Part shown: positions 16,520-23,664 of the stretch, in pieces
How the letters are laid out: each line of letters opens with the position of its first letter
Numbering within the stretch: position 1 is the first letter of the stretch
Origin: Deltaproteobacteria bacterium
GTDB taxonomy: Bacteria; Desulfobacterota; Syntrophia; Syntrophales; Smithellaceae
DNA length: 38,501 nt
Assembly (NCBI GenBank): GCA_021372815.1
Contig: JAJFTS010000225.1
Span: 1 to 38,501 of the forward strand
Direction: 5' to 3'
The notes under the pieces: generated by a model
Database searches by the model: none
Seen by the model: the letters and a program-made list of their open reading frames with translations, nothing else
Told to the model about the DNA's origin: nothing
Made by a program: the position numbers and the translations under genes

Positions 16520-18478
16520 ATGCCGTTAAAGAAGGAACAAAAATATCGAAGCTGGGTGGAAGTTGATCTTGATCATTTCATCGGCAATCTGAAAGAAATA
16601 AAAAGGCTCATCGGCCCGAAAGTCGATTTTATGATGACGGTTAAAGCCGACGCTTACGGGCATGGCGCCATAGAAATATCGAATGTTGCGCTGAAAAACG
16701 GCGCGCGAATGCTGGGTGTGGCCAACGCCGACGAAGGCGTGCAGTTAAGAATCAGCGGCATCGAAGCGCCCATCGTTATTTTAGGTCCTTCAACCACCGC
16801 CGAAATCGAGCAGATTATCAAATACAACCTTACCCCTTCTGTTTCGGATCTTGTTTTTGCAAGGAAATTAAATACCGCGCTTGTAAAATCCGGCCGGAAG
16901 CTACCGGTGCATATCGAAGTGGATACGGGAATGGGACGCGGCGGAACCATGCATACCGAGGCTGTAAAACTTGTCCTCGATATGTCCGGATTATCCAGCC
17001 TTAAACTGGAGGGAATTTTCAGTCACTTTGCTTCCAGCGAAAAAATGATTTCTTATAACGACATGCAATGGAAATATTTTTCGGATTTACTGGCCGATAT
17101 CGAGTATCGTGGAATCCGTATCCCCGTCCATCATATAGACAACAGCGGCGCGATTTTAAATTATCCCGCCTATAAATTGAACATGGTCCGGCCGGGCATT
17201 ATGACCTACGGCATATATCCCTCGCCGGAAAACGAATCAAAGGCCCGGCTTGCGCCGGTGATGTCTTTTAAAACCAGCATTGTTTTGCTGAAAGATTTTC
17301 CGGCAGGATACGGTATCGGTTACAACAGCACCTTCGTAACCTCTCGGCCGACGCGTATTGCGACAATTCCGGTCGGTTACGGTGACGGTTACGCCTTTAT
17401 TCTCTCCAATAAGGGCGAAGCGTTGATCCGGGGCAGGCGTGCGCCCATTGTCGGACGGATTTCGATGGACATGTGCACGATTGACGTTACCCATATTCCC
17501 GATTGCAGAGTCGGCGATGAGGTCGTTTTGCTGGGCAGACAGGGAAAAGAATATATCAGCGCCAACGAAATTGCCGCCAAGGCCCAGACCATCAGCTATG
17601 AAGTTCTCTGCGCTCTGGGAAAAAGAGCGCCGCGGATTTTTCTGCAGAAAGGAAGAAAGGAAACATTCGAGCCCCGATTGCGGCGGATATTTATTCCGGA
17701 AGAGGAAAAATCCATTTCCCGTATCGACAGCATTATTCGTCACTGCATGCAGACGCGCGCGCGCAACGAAGAACTCGGCGACGCTATTTATTACGAAATG
17801 TTTGAAACTCTGTTCGGCAATGAAGACCGGCGACTCGAGCTGCGTTCCGGCTTCCGCTACAACATTCGCATCGGACGGGCGCCGAAAACGAAAGCTTTCG
17901 GAAATTCCGAAAATTATTTTCGTGTCAGCACGCATGTCGAATATAAGAAGATCATTCGCGATAATGTTTTTATGATCGGCTGCGCTTCCAGTAATGCGCA
18001 GCTGTCTGCGTTGTTTGAAGATCCGCGCTGCGAATACCGCTGGCTTTTAAGCGACGGCAAGACCTTGTCCCTCGAAAGAGATTTCACCGTCGAACAGGTG
18101 CGCATTGACAACGAAATCATTCCCATCATCGAAACAAAAAAGACAAAACGCGGATATGAAGTCTGGTGCGGCTCCGAAGAGCTGAAGAAAAAAATAAACA
18201 ATGAAGTTAAAATCGAAATAGAAATTGCCACATGGCAGTCAAAAGAAAAACGCATCTTTCCCGTTTATCTTGTTTATCCGGTAAGAGGTCTGAAAATAAA
18301 TTTCAACTACGAAAACGCAAATCTGAAGAATGTTTTTGAAGAGAGCTTTTTCGCGGGAAGACATCCCCATCCGATTGTCTTGAAAAAGAAAGACAAGTCC
18401 ATCAGCGTAAAGATATCCGACAAAGAATGGATTTTCCCCACCAGCGGCGTCATTTTTATCTGGGAAGGTCAAAGGTAA
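16520..18478 (+). CDS. alr: Alanine racemase with an extra C-terminal domain of about 280 residues
   Basis: PLP enzyme that interconverts L- and D-alanine for peptidoglycan. Residues 1 to about 372 are a complete racemase: PLP Lys42 in TVKADAYGHG, HIEVDTGMGRGG, FSHFASSE, MVRPGIMTYG, and Tyr264 in AGYGIGY as the second base. Normal enzymes end near 360-390 residues; here the chain continues to 652. The extension (RIFIPEEEKSISRID, LELRSGFRYNIRIGRAPKTK, a lysine-rich strand near 545, GRHPHPIVL near 610) is not one I recognise and shows no catalytic motif. The start has no good Shine-Dalgarno (weak GGGTAA). Converges on a diguanylate cyclase, whose stop is 3 bases away. Confidence 0.92.
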   Translation: MPLKKEQKYRSWVEVDLDHFIGNLKEIKRLIGPKVDFMMTVKADAYGHGAIEISNVALKNGARMLGVANADEGVQLRISGIEAPIVILGPSTTAEIEQIIKYNLTPSVSDLVFARKLNTALVKSGRKLPVHIEVDTGMGRGGTMHTEAVKLVLDMSGLSSLKLEGIFSHFASSEKMISYNDMQWKYFSDLLADIEYRGIRIPVHHIDNSGAILNYPAYKLNMVRPGIMTYGIYPSPENESKARLAPVMSFKTSIVLLKDFPAGYGIGYNSTFVTSRPTRIATIPVGYGDGYAFILSNKGEALIRGRRAPIVGRISMDMCTIDVTHIPDCRVGDEVVLLGRQGKEYISANEIAAKAQTISYEVLCALGKRAPRIFLQKGRKETFEPRLRRIFIPEEEKSISRIDSIIRHCMQTRARNEELGDAIYYEMFETLFGNEDRRLELRSGFRYNIRIGRAPKTKAFGNSENYFRVSTHVEYKKIIRDNVFMIGCASSNAQLSALFEDPRCEYRWLLSDGKTLSLERDFTVEQVRIDNEIIPIIETKKTKRGYEVWCGSEELKKKINNEVKIEIEIATWQSKEKRIFPVYLVYPVRGLKINFNYENANLKNVFEESFFAGRHPHPIVLKKKDKSISVKISDKEWIFPTSGVIFIWEGQR

Positions 18479-18481
18479 AAT

Positions 18482-19669
18482 CTAAATCATAAAGACTGCC
18501 GCCTGGTTGCGGCCTTTTCTTTTCGCGTCATACATAGCGTCATCAGCGCGTTTTAAGACATCGTCAATTCTATCATCGCCCGGCAGCAATTGCGAAACAC
18601 CTATGCTGACCGTAATGCGGAGGATTTTATCTTCGGCTTCAATATCGCTTTGGGCAATGACCGAGCACAAACGTTCCGCCAGTCTTTTGCCTTCATCCAG
18701 GTCCGTATGAGGAAGAAGAACCGCAAATTCCTCTCCGCCCAGACGGCCGAAAAAATCGAAATCCCGTAAGTTATTTCTGCAAATATCAACAAAAGCCACC
18801 AGCACCTTATCGCCAATGGCGTGTCCGTAATTATCATTAAAATTTTTAAAATAATCGAGGTCGATCATCAGGATGGAAAAAGAACTTTTATATCGGCGCG
18901 CACGCTGGATCTCACTGTCGCCCCGTTCCAGAAAAAGCCTGTTATTGGCAATGCCGGTTAAAAAATCGGTCGTGGCCATTCTCTGAAGCCTGCTCTGTGC
19001 TTGTTTAAGTTCACTTTCCATTTTCTCACTGTTCAACATGATAAATCCTGCTGTCCAGCCGACGCCCAGAAAGGTGCACAAAATGAATGTTAATGACGGG
19101 AATATGCCGGGGAAAAGCATACTTTGCGAAGGCGGAAACAGACACGCTATAATCCCGTGAATAAACATAAAAACGCTTAATGCGGCGAAAAGACTCCCGG
19201 TAAGCCGATGAGAGAAAGGAAAATCCGACTGCACATCCAGCAGTAGTTCCAAGGCTGTTAAGCCGAATAATACAGCCACGAGAAATGACAGGATGATGAT
19301 ACGCAGATCAGGTTTATCCGCTACCAGAGTGAAAAATGATTGAAATATTGCATAGACAACAAGAACTGAAGCCACAAAAAGAACCCGGACTTCTTTGCCG
19401 AGAAAACGCCTCGTTCCTTCTAAAAAAAGGAGTGCGGTGAATACTTCCAGAATATTGGACAAAACTATCGAAAAGATATCGGAAATAATATTACGCAGGG
19501 GGAGAAAAAGAAAAGCAATCGTCGCCACTGTGGTCCCCGCCGTCCACAAGCTAAAACCGGGATACGTTTTACGTTTCAGCCGGATCATATTCATGGTGAT
19601 GCTTAAAATGAGAGAAACTCCCATCAGCACGACAATGGATGTTCGCGGATCAAGGAAAAACGCCGGCAT
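18482..19669 (-). CDS. Membrane diguanylate cyclase (GGDEF)
   Basis: A 395-residue protein with about seven hydrophobic segments in residues 8-210 (an integral membrane sensor) and a GGDEF domain in about 230-395. The domain has DLDYFKNFNDNYGHAIGD and the active-site GGEEF, and the inhibitory RxxD site is present as RDFD exactly five residues before GGEEF. It should therefore make c-di-GMP from GTP with product feedback. AAGGAG lies 8 bases before ATG. The 3' end meets the alr stop. Confidence 0.92.
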   Translation of the reverse strand: MPAFFLDPRTSIVVLMGVSLILSITMNMIRLKRKTYPGFSLWTAGTTVATIAFLFLPLRNIISDIFSIVLSNILEVFTALLFLEGTRRFLGKEVRVLFVASVLVVYAIFQSFFTLVADKPDLRIIILSFLVAVLFGLTALELLLDVQSDFPFSHRLTGSLFAALSVFMFIHGIIACLFPPSQSMLFPGIFPSLTFILCTFLGVGWTAGFIMLNSEKMESELKQAQSRLQRMATTDFLTGIANNRLFLERGDSEIQRARRYKSSFSILMIDLDYFKNFNDNYGHAIGDKVLVAFVDICRNNLRDFDFFGRLGGEEFAVLLPHTDLDEGKRLAERLCSVIAQSDIEAEDKILRITVSIGVSQLLPGDDRIDDVLKRADDAMYDAKRKGRNQAAVFMI

Positions 19670-19723
19670 AAGAACAACTCCTTAGCGCAGACACACTTTT
19701 GTCTGCCATCCGGATTTCCGGTT

Positions 19724-19912
19724 CTACCGGTTTCTTTCTTTAAGAAGCCAAATACCGAGAGCTGTCAGAAGGACAGCAGCAATTGCGCTGGGCCAGACGG
19801 GAATTTCCATTCCCGCCGCAATGACATTGATTTTCAACAAGAAGCGGCCGATCTGGGCACAGGCCATCAAAAGAAGTAAAATACCGACTACTAAAGATGC
19901 TGGTCGTTTCAT
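19724..19912 (-). CDS. Small membrane protein, two predicted helices
   Basis: A 62-residue hydrophobic protein with two likely transmembrane helices (about 6-22 and 40-57) and a basic end (KERNR). A strong ribosome site GGGAGGT sits 7 bases before ATG, which supports a real gene. I do not recognise the family. Its first codons and ribosome site are duplicated at 20808-20843. Confidence 0.6.
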   Translation of the reverse strand: MKRPASLVVGILLLLMACAQIGRFLLKINVIAAGMEIPVWPSAIAAVLLTALGIWLLKERNR

Positions 19913-19932
19913 AATTCTACCTCCCTGAAAAA
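19896..19932. repeat. Direct repeat copy A: start region of the small membrane gene
   Basis: The 37-base segment covering the first codons and ribosome site of the 62-residue gene recurs at 20808-20843 in the same orientation with one substitution and one missing base. The two copies bracket the vapBC module. Confidence 0.75.
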
Positions 19933-19933
19933 T

Positions 19934-20335
19934 TTATTTTACCCAATTTTCAATTTTCAAACCATGAATGCGGTTAAATTCCTTTTCATTATTCGTCACA
20001 AGAATTAAATTCAAAGATTTTGCCTGAGCGGCGATTAACATATCCATCGCCCCGATTATTTTTCCTCTTTTTTCCAAATTCGCTCTTATTATACCATACT
20101 CACGGGCGGCGCCGGCATCGTAATTGTATATTTCCAGAAGAGATGCAAATTCTATTAAAGCCACCCTGTTTCTATCGGGATTGGAGCTCTTTGCCGCCCC
20201 GTATTCCAGTTCGCAAAGCGTGATCGAAGAAATACCGGCGTCGTTAATTTTGATTTTAGAAAGACGATGCAGAACCGATATGGGTTTTTTCTTGATCAGA
20301 TAGATGCAGATATCGGTGTCCAATATGTATTTCAT
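19934..20335 (-). CDS. vapC: VapC-type toxin, PIN-domain ribonuclease
   Basis: A 133-residue PIN-domain protein, normal length for VapC. The acidic, metal-binding residues are in place: Asp6 and Asp8 in LDTDICIYL, Glu42/Glu44 in CELEYG, Asp98 in GAMDMLIAAQA, followed by VTNNEKEF. VapC toxins cleave specific RNAs, often tRNA, and are neutralised by VapB. It is the second gene of the pair, but lies 129 bases after vapB rather than overlapping it. Confidence 0.92.
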   Translation of the reverse strand: MKYILDTDICIYLIKKKPISVLHRLSKIKINDAGISSITLCELEYGAAKSSNPDRNRVALIEFASLLEIYNYDAGAAREYGIIRANLEKRGKIIGAMDMLIAAQAKSLNLILVTNNEKEFNRIHGLKIENWVK

Positions 20336-20464
20336 TGTGAAACTCCAATTCCGAAGCGAATAACCTCAAGGTCACTATAGGTGTAGCGGAATTGGCAAGT
20401 TGAACAATCCCGCACAGCGGAGGGTGTGATACCCCGCAGTTTGCTTTGTGGTTCAGACCCGTGA
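20336..20464 (-). other. Structured spacer between vapB and vapC
   Basis: The 129-base gap contains a perfect inverted repeat CCAATTCCG (20345-20353) / CGGAATTGG (20387-20395). The same CGGAATTG arm can alternatively pair with CAATCCCG just downstream, and a GC-rich hairpin near 20415-20437 follows. VapB and VapC genes usually touch, so this looks like an inserted palindromic element or a local regulatory structure. A 62-codon open frame crossing it resembles nothing. Confidence 0.5.
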
Positions 20465-20692
20465 TTAGAAATTCTCGCACGTCTGCACAGCCGGTTGATT
20501 TCGTTCATCCATAAAATCATCTGTGAACTTGTTGATAATGGTCATTAAAGAGGCCATTTTTTTGTTTTTAGGCATAATCACAACAATATCGTCTATTTTA
20601 TTAATATAGACTTCATCATCCTCGAAACGATATTCTTTGGGCAGCCTGATTGCCTGGCTTCTGCCGTTAGTAAAAATTTTTGCTGTATTCAT
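20465..20692 (-). CDS. vapB: VapB-type antitoxin, AbrB/MazE fold
   Basis: A 75-residue antitoxin. The N-terminal AbrB-like swapped-hairpin DNA-binding domain ([23 protein letters not shown], then [15 protein letters not shown]) and the C-terminal toxin-binding part ([12 protein letters not shown]) match the VapB type whose partner is a VapC like the one downstream. AAAGGAGA precedes ATG. VapB with VapC normally represses its own promoter. Confidence 0.92.
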   Translation of the reverse strand: MNTAKIFTNGRSQAIRLPKEYRFEDDEVYINKIDDIVVIMPKNKKMASLMTIINKFTDDFMDERNQPAVQTCENF

Positions 20693-20719
20693 AACAAATC
20701 TCCTTTTGGTCTATATCTT

Positions 20720-20748
20720 AGTATATACCCTTCGGAGTGAAATGTCAA
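20720..20748 (-). promoter_or_regulatory. vapBC promoter with overlapping palindrome
   Basis: On the minus strand TTGACA (20748-20743), a 17-base spacer and TATACT (20725-20720) make a near-consensus promoter. The palindrome GTATATAC (20721-20728) overlaps the -10 box and is a plausible VapB operator. Confidence 0.75.
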
Positions 20749-20807
20749 ACCGGGATTTATGATGATACAGGGGAGGACTTTGTTGATGAAAAAGAGGAAT
20801 TGCCAAC

Positions 20808-20843
20808 GATGCTGGTCGTTTCATAATTTTACCTCCTGAAAAA
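20808..20843. repeat. Direct repeat copy B: orphan start region of the small membrane gene
   Basis: Near-identical to 19896-19932. Read on the minus strand it has the ribosome site and the codons MKRPASL, but the frame then diverges into an unrelated 37-codon tail, so it is a gene fragment and not a working copy. Confidence 0.7.
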
Positions 20844-20889
20844 ATCAGCTGTAGCGTAGCGAGCGGCTGGATTGATCTTTTTAGAGAAT

Positions 20890-22215
20890 TTATAAACCCA
20901 TTGCACCTGTATTTATATCAGGCCATAGAACTACTTCTTTGCACACTCTTTTTATGGCTTTTACGCCTCCATCTTGAGAGACGACAAAGATGACAGCTTC
21001 TTCAAAACTTGAACAAAATCTAAATGCAGACCTATGACGTGTACCAAATGATTCTATAGGAATCCTTTGAATAGTTTTAGATCTAACTTCTATTTTAACT
21101 TCTTTTAGAGAGGGTGAGATTGCTAAAACTTCTGCTCCAAAACCCAATACTTTCAATTTATCAGTTAGAACAACCGCCCCATCTACAGAAGTCATAGAAG
21201 CTATTGCCCGTGCAGCATCACCTATAGCTTCATCAAGATCATCTCTTTTACTTGATAGCATATGATATTCTTGGAAATTATTTTGGGTAATTTCTAATTT
21301 TGCGTCCCATAAAGGGAAATGAAGATCGAAATATTTACGTTCATTAACCAAACAACTCGTCATCATTTCCCAAGCATAATCATAAGAACAAGGGTATTTA
21401 AGATTTAAGCGGTCTGTCAATCGTGTATCATCTTTGCTTACGTAATCAGGCACAATTATTAAAGTGCCACCATGGGATTTTTCCCTTACATAAAATAAAA
21501 TTCTTTCTATGAAAAAATTGTAAAACCTATACGGGTAGTCATCATCTTGACCTTCTTCATCCCAAGATTTTGTACCTAATGCTGTGATAACAGATTGGTA
21601 TAATTTATTTCGTGCAGTTTGAAGAAAGTCACATATAGATCCATCCCATATGGCTGTGTCCTTAGGATAAACCAATTTACCGCCTTTAAGAGTTGTTAAT
21701 ACATCTCCTGCTGCTGAAATAGACAATTCCCCTGCATTCATACTGGTTATGGCGAAATAATTTGGAGGCGACATGCCGCTATGTGTTTCATTGTGGACAA
21801 ATTTCCACCAATTTTCACCTACATCCAGTAAACCCCAAATTTCAAGAGATGATTTTCTATTATTTTGTGAAGAATTTGATACGCAAATCATTAAATGAGT
21901 TAATTCTGCAGCGGGTGCGAGCCTATTTAATTCTGATACACTATACGGACGAGGAGTATCAAAATTAATAATTCGCCATCGATTATCGGAATGCTTATCT
22001 ATTTCTTTTATCATAGTCTCAAAAGACACATATAAAATTCGAAATCCCGTTCTACGACCTTCTTCGGTTAAGAAACTTGCATGAAATGCAGTATCCAATA
22101 GAACGTGAAGTTCTTCATCGGGTGGTAGGGTTGGAGGCTTCCCATACTTTCTTTTTTCTAATTTCGTGCAAACATTTTTTAAGGCTGGAATTATATCTTT
22201 GGGGTAAGCGTTCAT
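20890..22215 (-). CDS. Diadenylate-cyclase-like protein (DisA_N/DAC domain) with long N-terminal sensor-like region
   Basis: A 441-residue protein. The C-terminal part has the two signatures of DAC domains that make c-di-AMP from ATP: DGA (SVDGAVVL, Asp345) and RHR (FGTRHRSAF, His394), followed by AVIFVVSQDGG. The N-terminal 310 residues resemble the DACNV-type sensor regions found with such domains; I am less sure of that. ATG 22215 is chosen (AGGA five bases upstream) over a GTG at 22227 that touches the insertion element. The gene is visibly AT-richer than its neighbours, suggesting transfer. Its probable promoter now lies beyond the IS at 23507. No CBASS-type effector is next to it. Confidence 0.72.
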   Translation of the reverse strand: MNAYPKDIIPALKNVCTKLEKRKYGKPPTLPPDEELHVLLDTAFHASFLTEEGRRTGFRILYVSFETMIKEIDKHSDNRWRIINFDTPRPYSVSELNRLAPAAELTHLMICVSNSSQNNRKSSLEIWGLLDVGENWWKFVHNETHSGMSPPNYFAITSMNAGELSISAAGDVLTTLKGGKLVYPKDTAIWDGSICDFLQTARNKLYQSVITALGTKSWDEEGQDDDYPYRFYNFFIERILFYVREKSHGGTLIIVPDYVSKDDTRLTDRLNLKYPCSYDYAWEMMTSCLVNERKYFDLHFPLWDAKLEITQNNFQEYHMLSSKRDDLDEAIGDAARAIASMTSVDGAVVLTDKLKVLGFGAEVLAISPSLKEVKIEVRSKTIQRIPIESFGTRHRSAFRFCSSFEEAVIFVVSQDGGVKAIKRVCKEVVLWPDINTGAMGL

Positions 22216-22257
22216 ATTATTCCTCACTGATCTTCCCCCGAAAAAGTGGACACCCCA

Positions 22258-23082
22258 CTAAGATACACTCGCATTCCTTTCATGTTCGGCGGGAGAGCAA
22301 TAATTTAACGCCGAATGTCTTCTAACACGATTATAAAATAATTCAATATACTCAAATATGCTCCCTCGTGCTTCCCGCCTGGTCTGATACTTCTCAAAAT
22401 AAATAAGCTCTGTCTTTAACGTATGGAAAAATGATTCCATCATGGCGTTGTCGTAACAATTCCCTGAAGAACTCATGCTCTGAACAAAACCATATCGCTC
22501 CATAAGATCACGAAAAGCATAACTGGTATACTGGGTGCCACGATCTGAATGGAACATAACTCCAGTTTCCGGTCTCCTCTGGCGTATAGCCTTGCTTAAT
22601 GCATCAGCAAGGAGTTCATGGCTCAGCTTGCTATCTATAGACCATCCAACGATCTGACGGTTAAAAACATCCAAAATCGCTGCCAGATATAGCCAACCCT
22701 CTCGCGTCCGTATAAAGGTAATATCAGAAACCCATACCTTGTTGGCCTTCTCTGCCGAAAATCTCTGATTCAGAAGATTCTCGGCTACCAAACAATCATG
22801 TTTGTATTTTGTCGTCGCCTTGAACCTGCGCTTGGTCTTTGCTTTAATGCCATTTTGCTTCATCAAACGGGCAACGCGATTCTTTCCGCATAGTATCCCT
22901 TTAGACTTCAGTTCCGCCGTCACTCGGGGACTCCCGTATGTACCTCGACCCCTTACGTAAGCCTCCCGAATATGCAACAACAGTCTTTCATTTTCCTCCC
23001 GGAGAGTACTCCCAATATCTGCTCTTGACCATTTATAATAACCGCTCCTGGATATTTCCAGAACCCGGCACATCTTCTTCAC
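22258..23082 (-). CDS. IS3-family transposase OrfB (DDE integrase core)
   Basis: A 274-residue product with an HTH_21-type region near the start and an rve integrase core. The DDE triad is visible: Asp in VWVSDITF, Asp in MFHSDRGTQY and Glu in MMESFFHTLK. The open frame continues upstream of ATG 23082 (EKYQFIADHRSEYSVKK), as expected if the active protein is the OrfAB fusion made by frameshifting at 23154-23160. Confidence 0.95.
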   Translation of the reverse strand: MKKMCRVLEISRSGYYKWSRADIGSTLREENERLLLHIREAYVRGRGTYGSPRVTAELKSKGILCGKNRVARLMKQNGIKAKTKRRFKATTKYKHDCLVAENLLNQRFSAEKANKVWVSDITFIRTREGWLYLAAILDVFNRQIVGWSIDSKLSHELLADALSKAIRQRRPETGVMFHSDRGTQYTSYAFRDLMERYGFVQSMSSSGNCYDNAMMESFFHTLKTELIYFEKYQTRREARGSIFEYIELFYNRVRRHSALNYCSPAEHERNASVS

Positions 23083-23105
23083 CGAATATTCGGAACGGTG
23101 ATCTG

Positions 23106-23423
23106 CTATGAACTGATATTTTTCTTCGGGCTTTTGGTGAAGATGGCCAAAGCTTTTTTTAGGATCTCTTTCTCCTCCCTTAAGTCTTCATTCTCTCGCT
23201 GAAGCCGCCGAAGCTCCTCCTCCGGTGACTTCAAATGACCTTTACCGGGGAATGCCTGTTCCATATCCGCCCGATACTTACGACGCCACTGATGAAGCTG
23301 GTTCGGGTGGATATCCAAATCCCTTGCTATATCGTCCACTGATCGCTTACCTTCATTCATCAATCGTACTGCTTCTAACTTAAACTCCTTGTTAAAATAC
23401 CTATGCTCTTCTCCCTTAGCCAT
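23106..23423 (-). CDS. IS3-family transposase OrfA (helix-turn-helix)
   Basis: A 105-residue product: an HTH_Tnp_1 domain (FNKEFKLEAVRLMNEGKRSVDDIARDL region) followed by a leucine-zipper-like coiled coil (LRRLQRENEDLREEKEILKKAL). It binds the element ends and provides the N-terminus of the OrfAB transposase. Confidence 0.95.
   Translation of the reverse strand: MAKGEEHRYFNKEFKLEAVRLMNEGKRSVDDIARDLDIHPNQLHQWRRKYRADMEQAFPGKGHLKSPEEELRRLQRENEDLREEKEILKKALAIFTKSPKKNISS
23154..23160 (-). promoter_or_regulatory. Programmed -1 frameshift site (A7) in the IS
   Basis: The minus strand reads CTA AAA AAA GCT in the orfA frame. A -1 shift on this run of seven A residues leads into SFGHLHQKPEEKYQF and on into OrfB without a stop, which is how IS3 elements make OrfAB. 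Confidence 0.8.
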
Positions 23424-23506
23424 TACACACCTCCATCTTCTTTTTTTAATAACTGAAACTATTCGGTGTGTCCACTAAATCGGGGGAAGTGCACACTCTA
23501 ATCATT

Positions 23507-23534
23507 AATATACGAACTTCGTAAAACTTGTAAA
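23507..23534 (-). promoter_or_regulatory. Probable native promoter of the diadenylate-cyclase-like gene, displaced by the IS
   Basis: Minus strand TTTACA (23534-23529), 16-base spacer, TATATT (23512-23507). If the IS and one CAC copy are removed, this promoter would lie about 40 bases upstream of the cyclase ATG, with GAGTGAGGAATAAT as the joined ribosome site region. Confidence 0.6.
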
Positions 23535-23536
23535 TT

Positions 23537-23660
23537 GGGGCTGTTCAAAAGTGCCGAGATGCTAGGCGCGCAAGAATCATGTCGCGAGGCGTATATAATT
23601 ATACGTTGAGCGATGGGATTCGCGGCGCAACAACGCAGGTCAGTACTTTTCAACAGTCCC
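23537..23660. repeat. MITE-like palindromic repeat
   Basis: Terminal repeats GGGGCTGTTCAAAAGT (23537-23552) and ACTTTTCAACAGTCCC (23645-23660) match with two differences. The centre CGTATA-TAAT-TATACG (23590-23605) is perfect, and the arms between are partly complementary, so the whole 124 bases can fold into one long hairpin. It resembles short palindromic repeats I associate with deltaproteobacterial genomes. No ORF. It ends 4 bases before the ddl stop. Confidence 0.75.
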
Positions 23661-23664
23661 GTGC

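Larger units (their letters stand above)
22228..23493 (-). mobile_element. Complete IS3-family (IS150-like) insertion sequence, 1266 bp
   Basis: The ends are imperfect inverted repeats beginning TG: TGATCTTCCCCCGA at 22228 and, on the other strand, TGCACTTCCCCCGA ending at 23493, continuing into AGTGGACACC. The element is flanked by the 3-base direct repeat CAC (22225-22227 and 23494-23496), the target duplication expected of this family. It holds orfA and orfB with a frameshift site, all intact, so it may still be active. It is inserted just upstream of the diadenylate-cyclase-like gene and points the same way. Confidence 0.93.

Noticed and set aside
20332-20520. 62-codon minus-strand frame across the vapB-vapC spacer
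   Set aside because: It overlaps vapB out of frame, has no ribosome site, and its composition follows the inverted repeats.
20890-23534. CBASS or other complete defence operon around the diadenylate-cyclase-like gene
   Set aside because: No effector, CD-NTase-associated or nuclease gene is adjacent; the neighbours are vapBC and a common IS.
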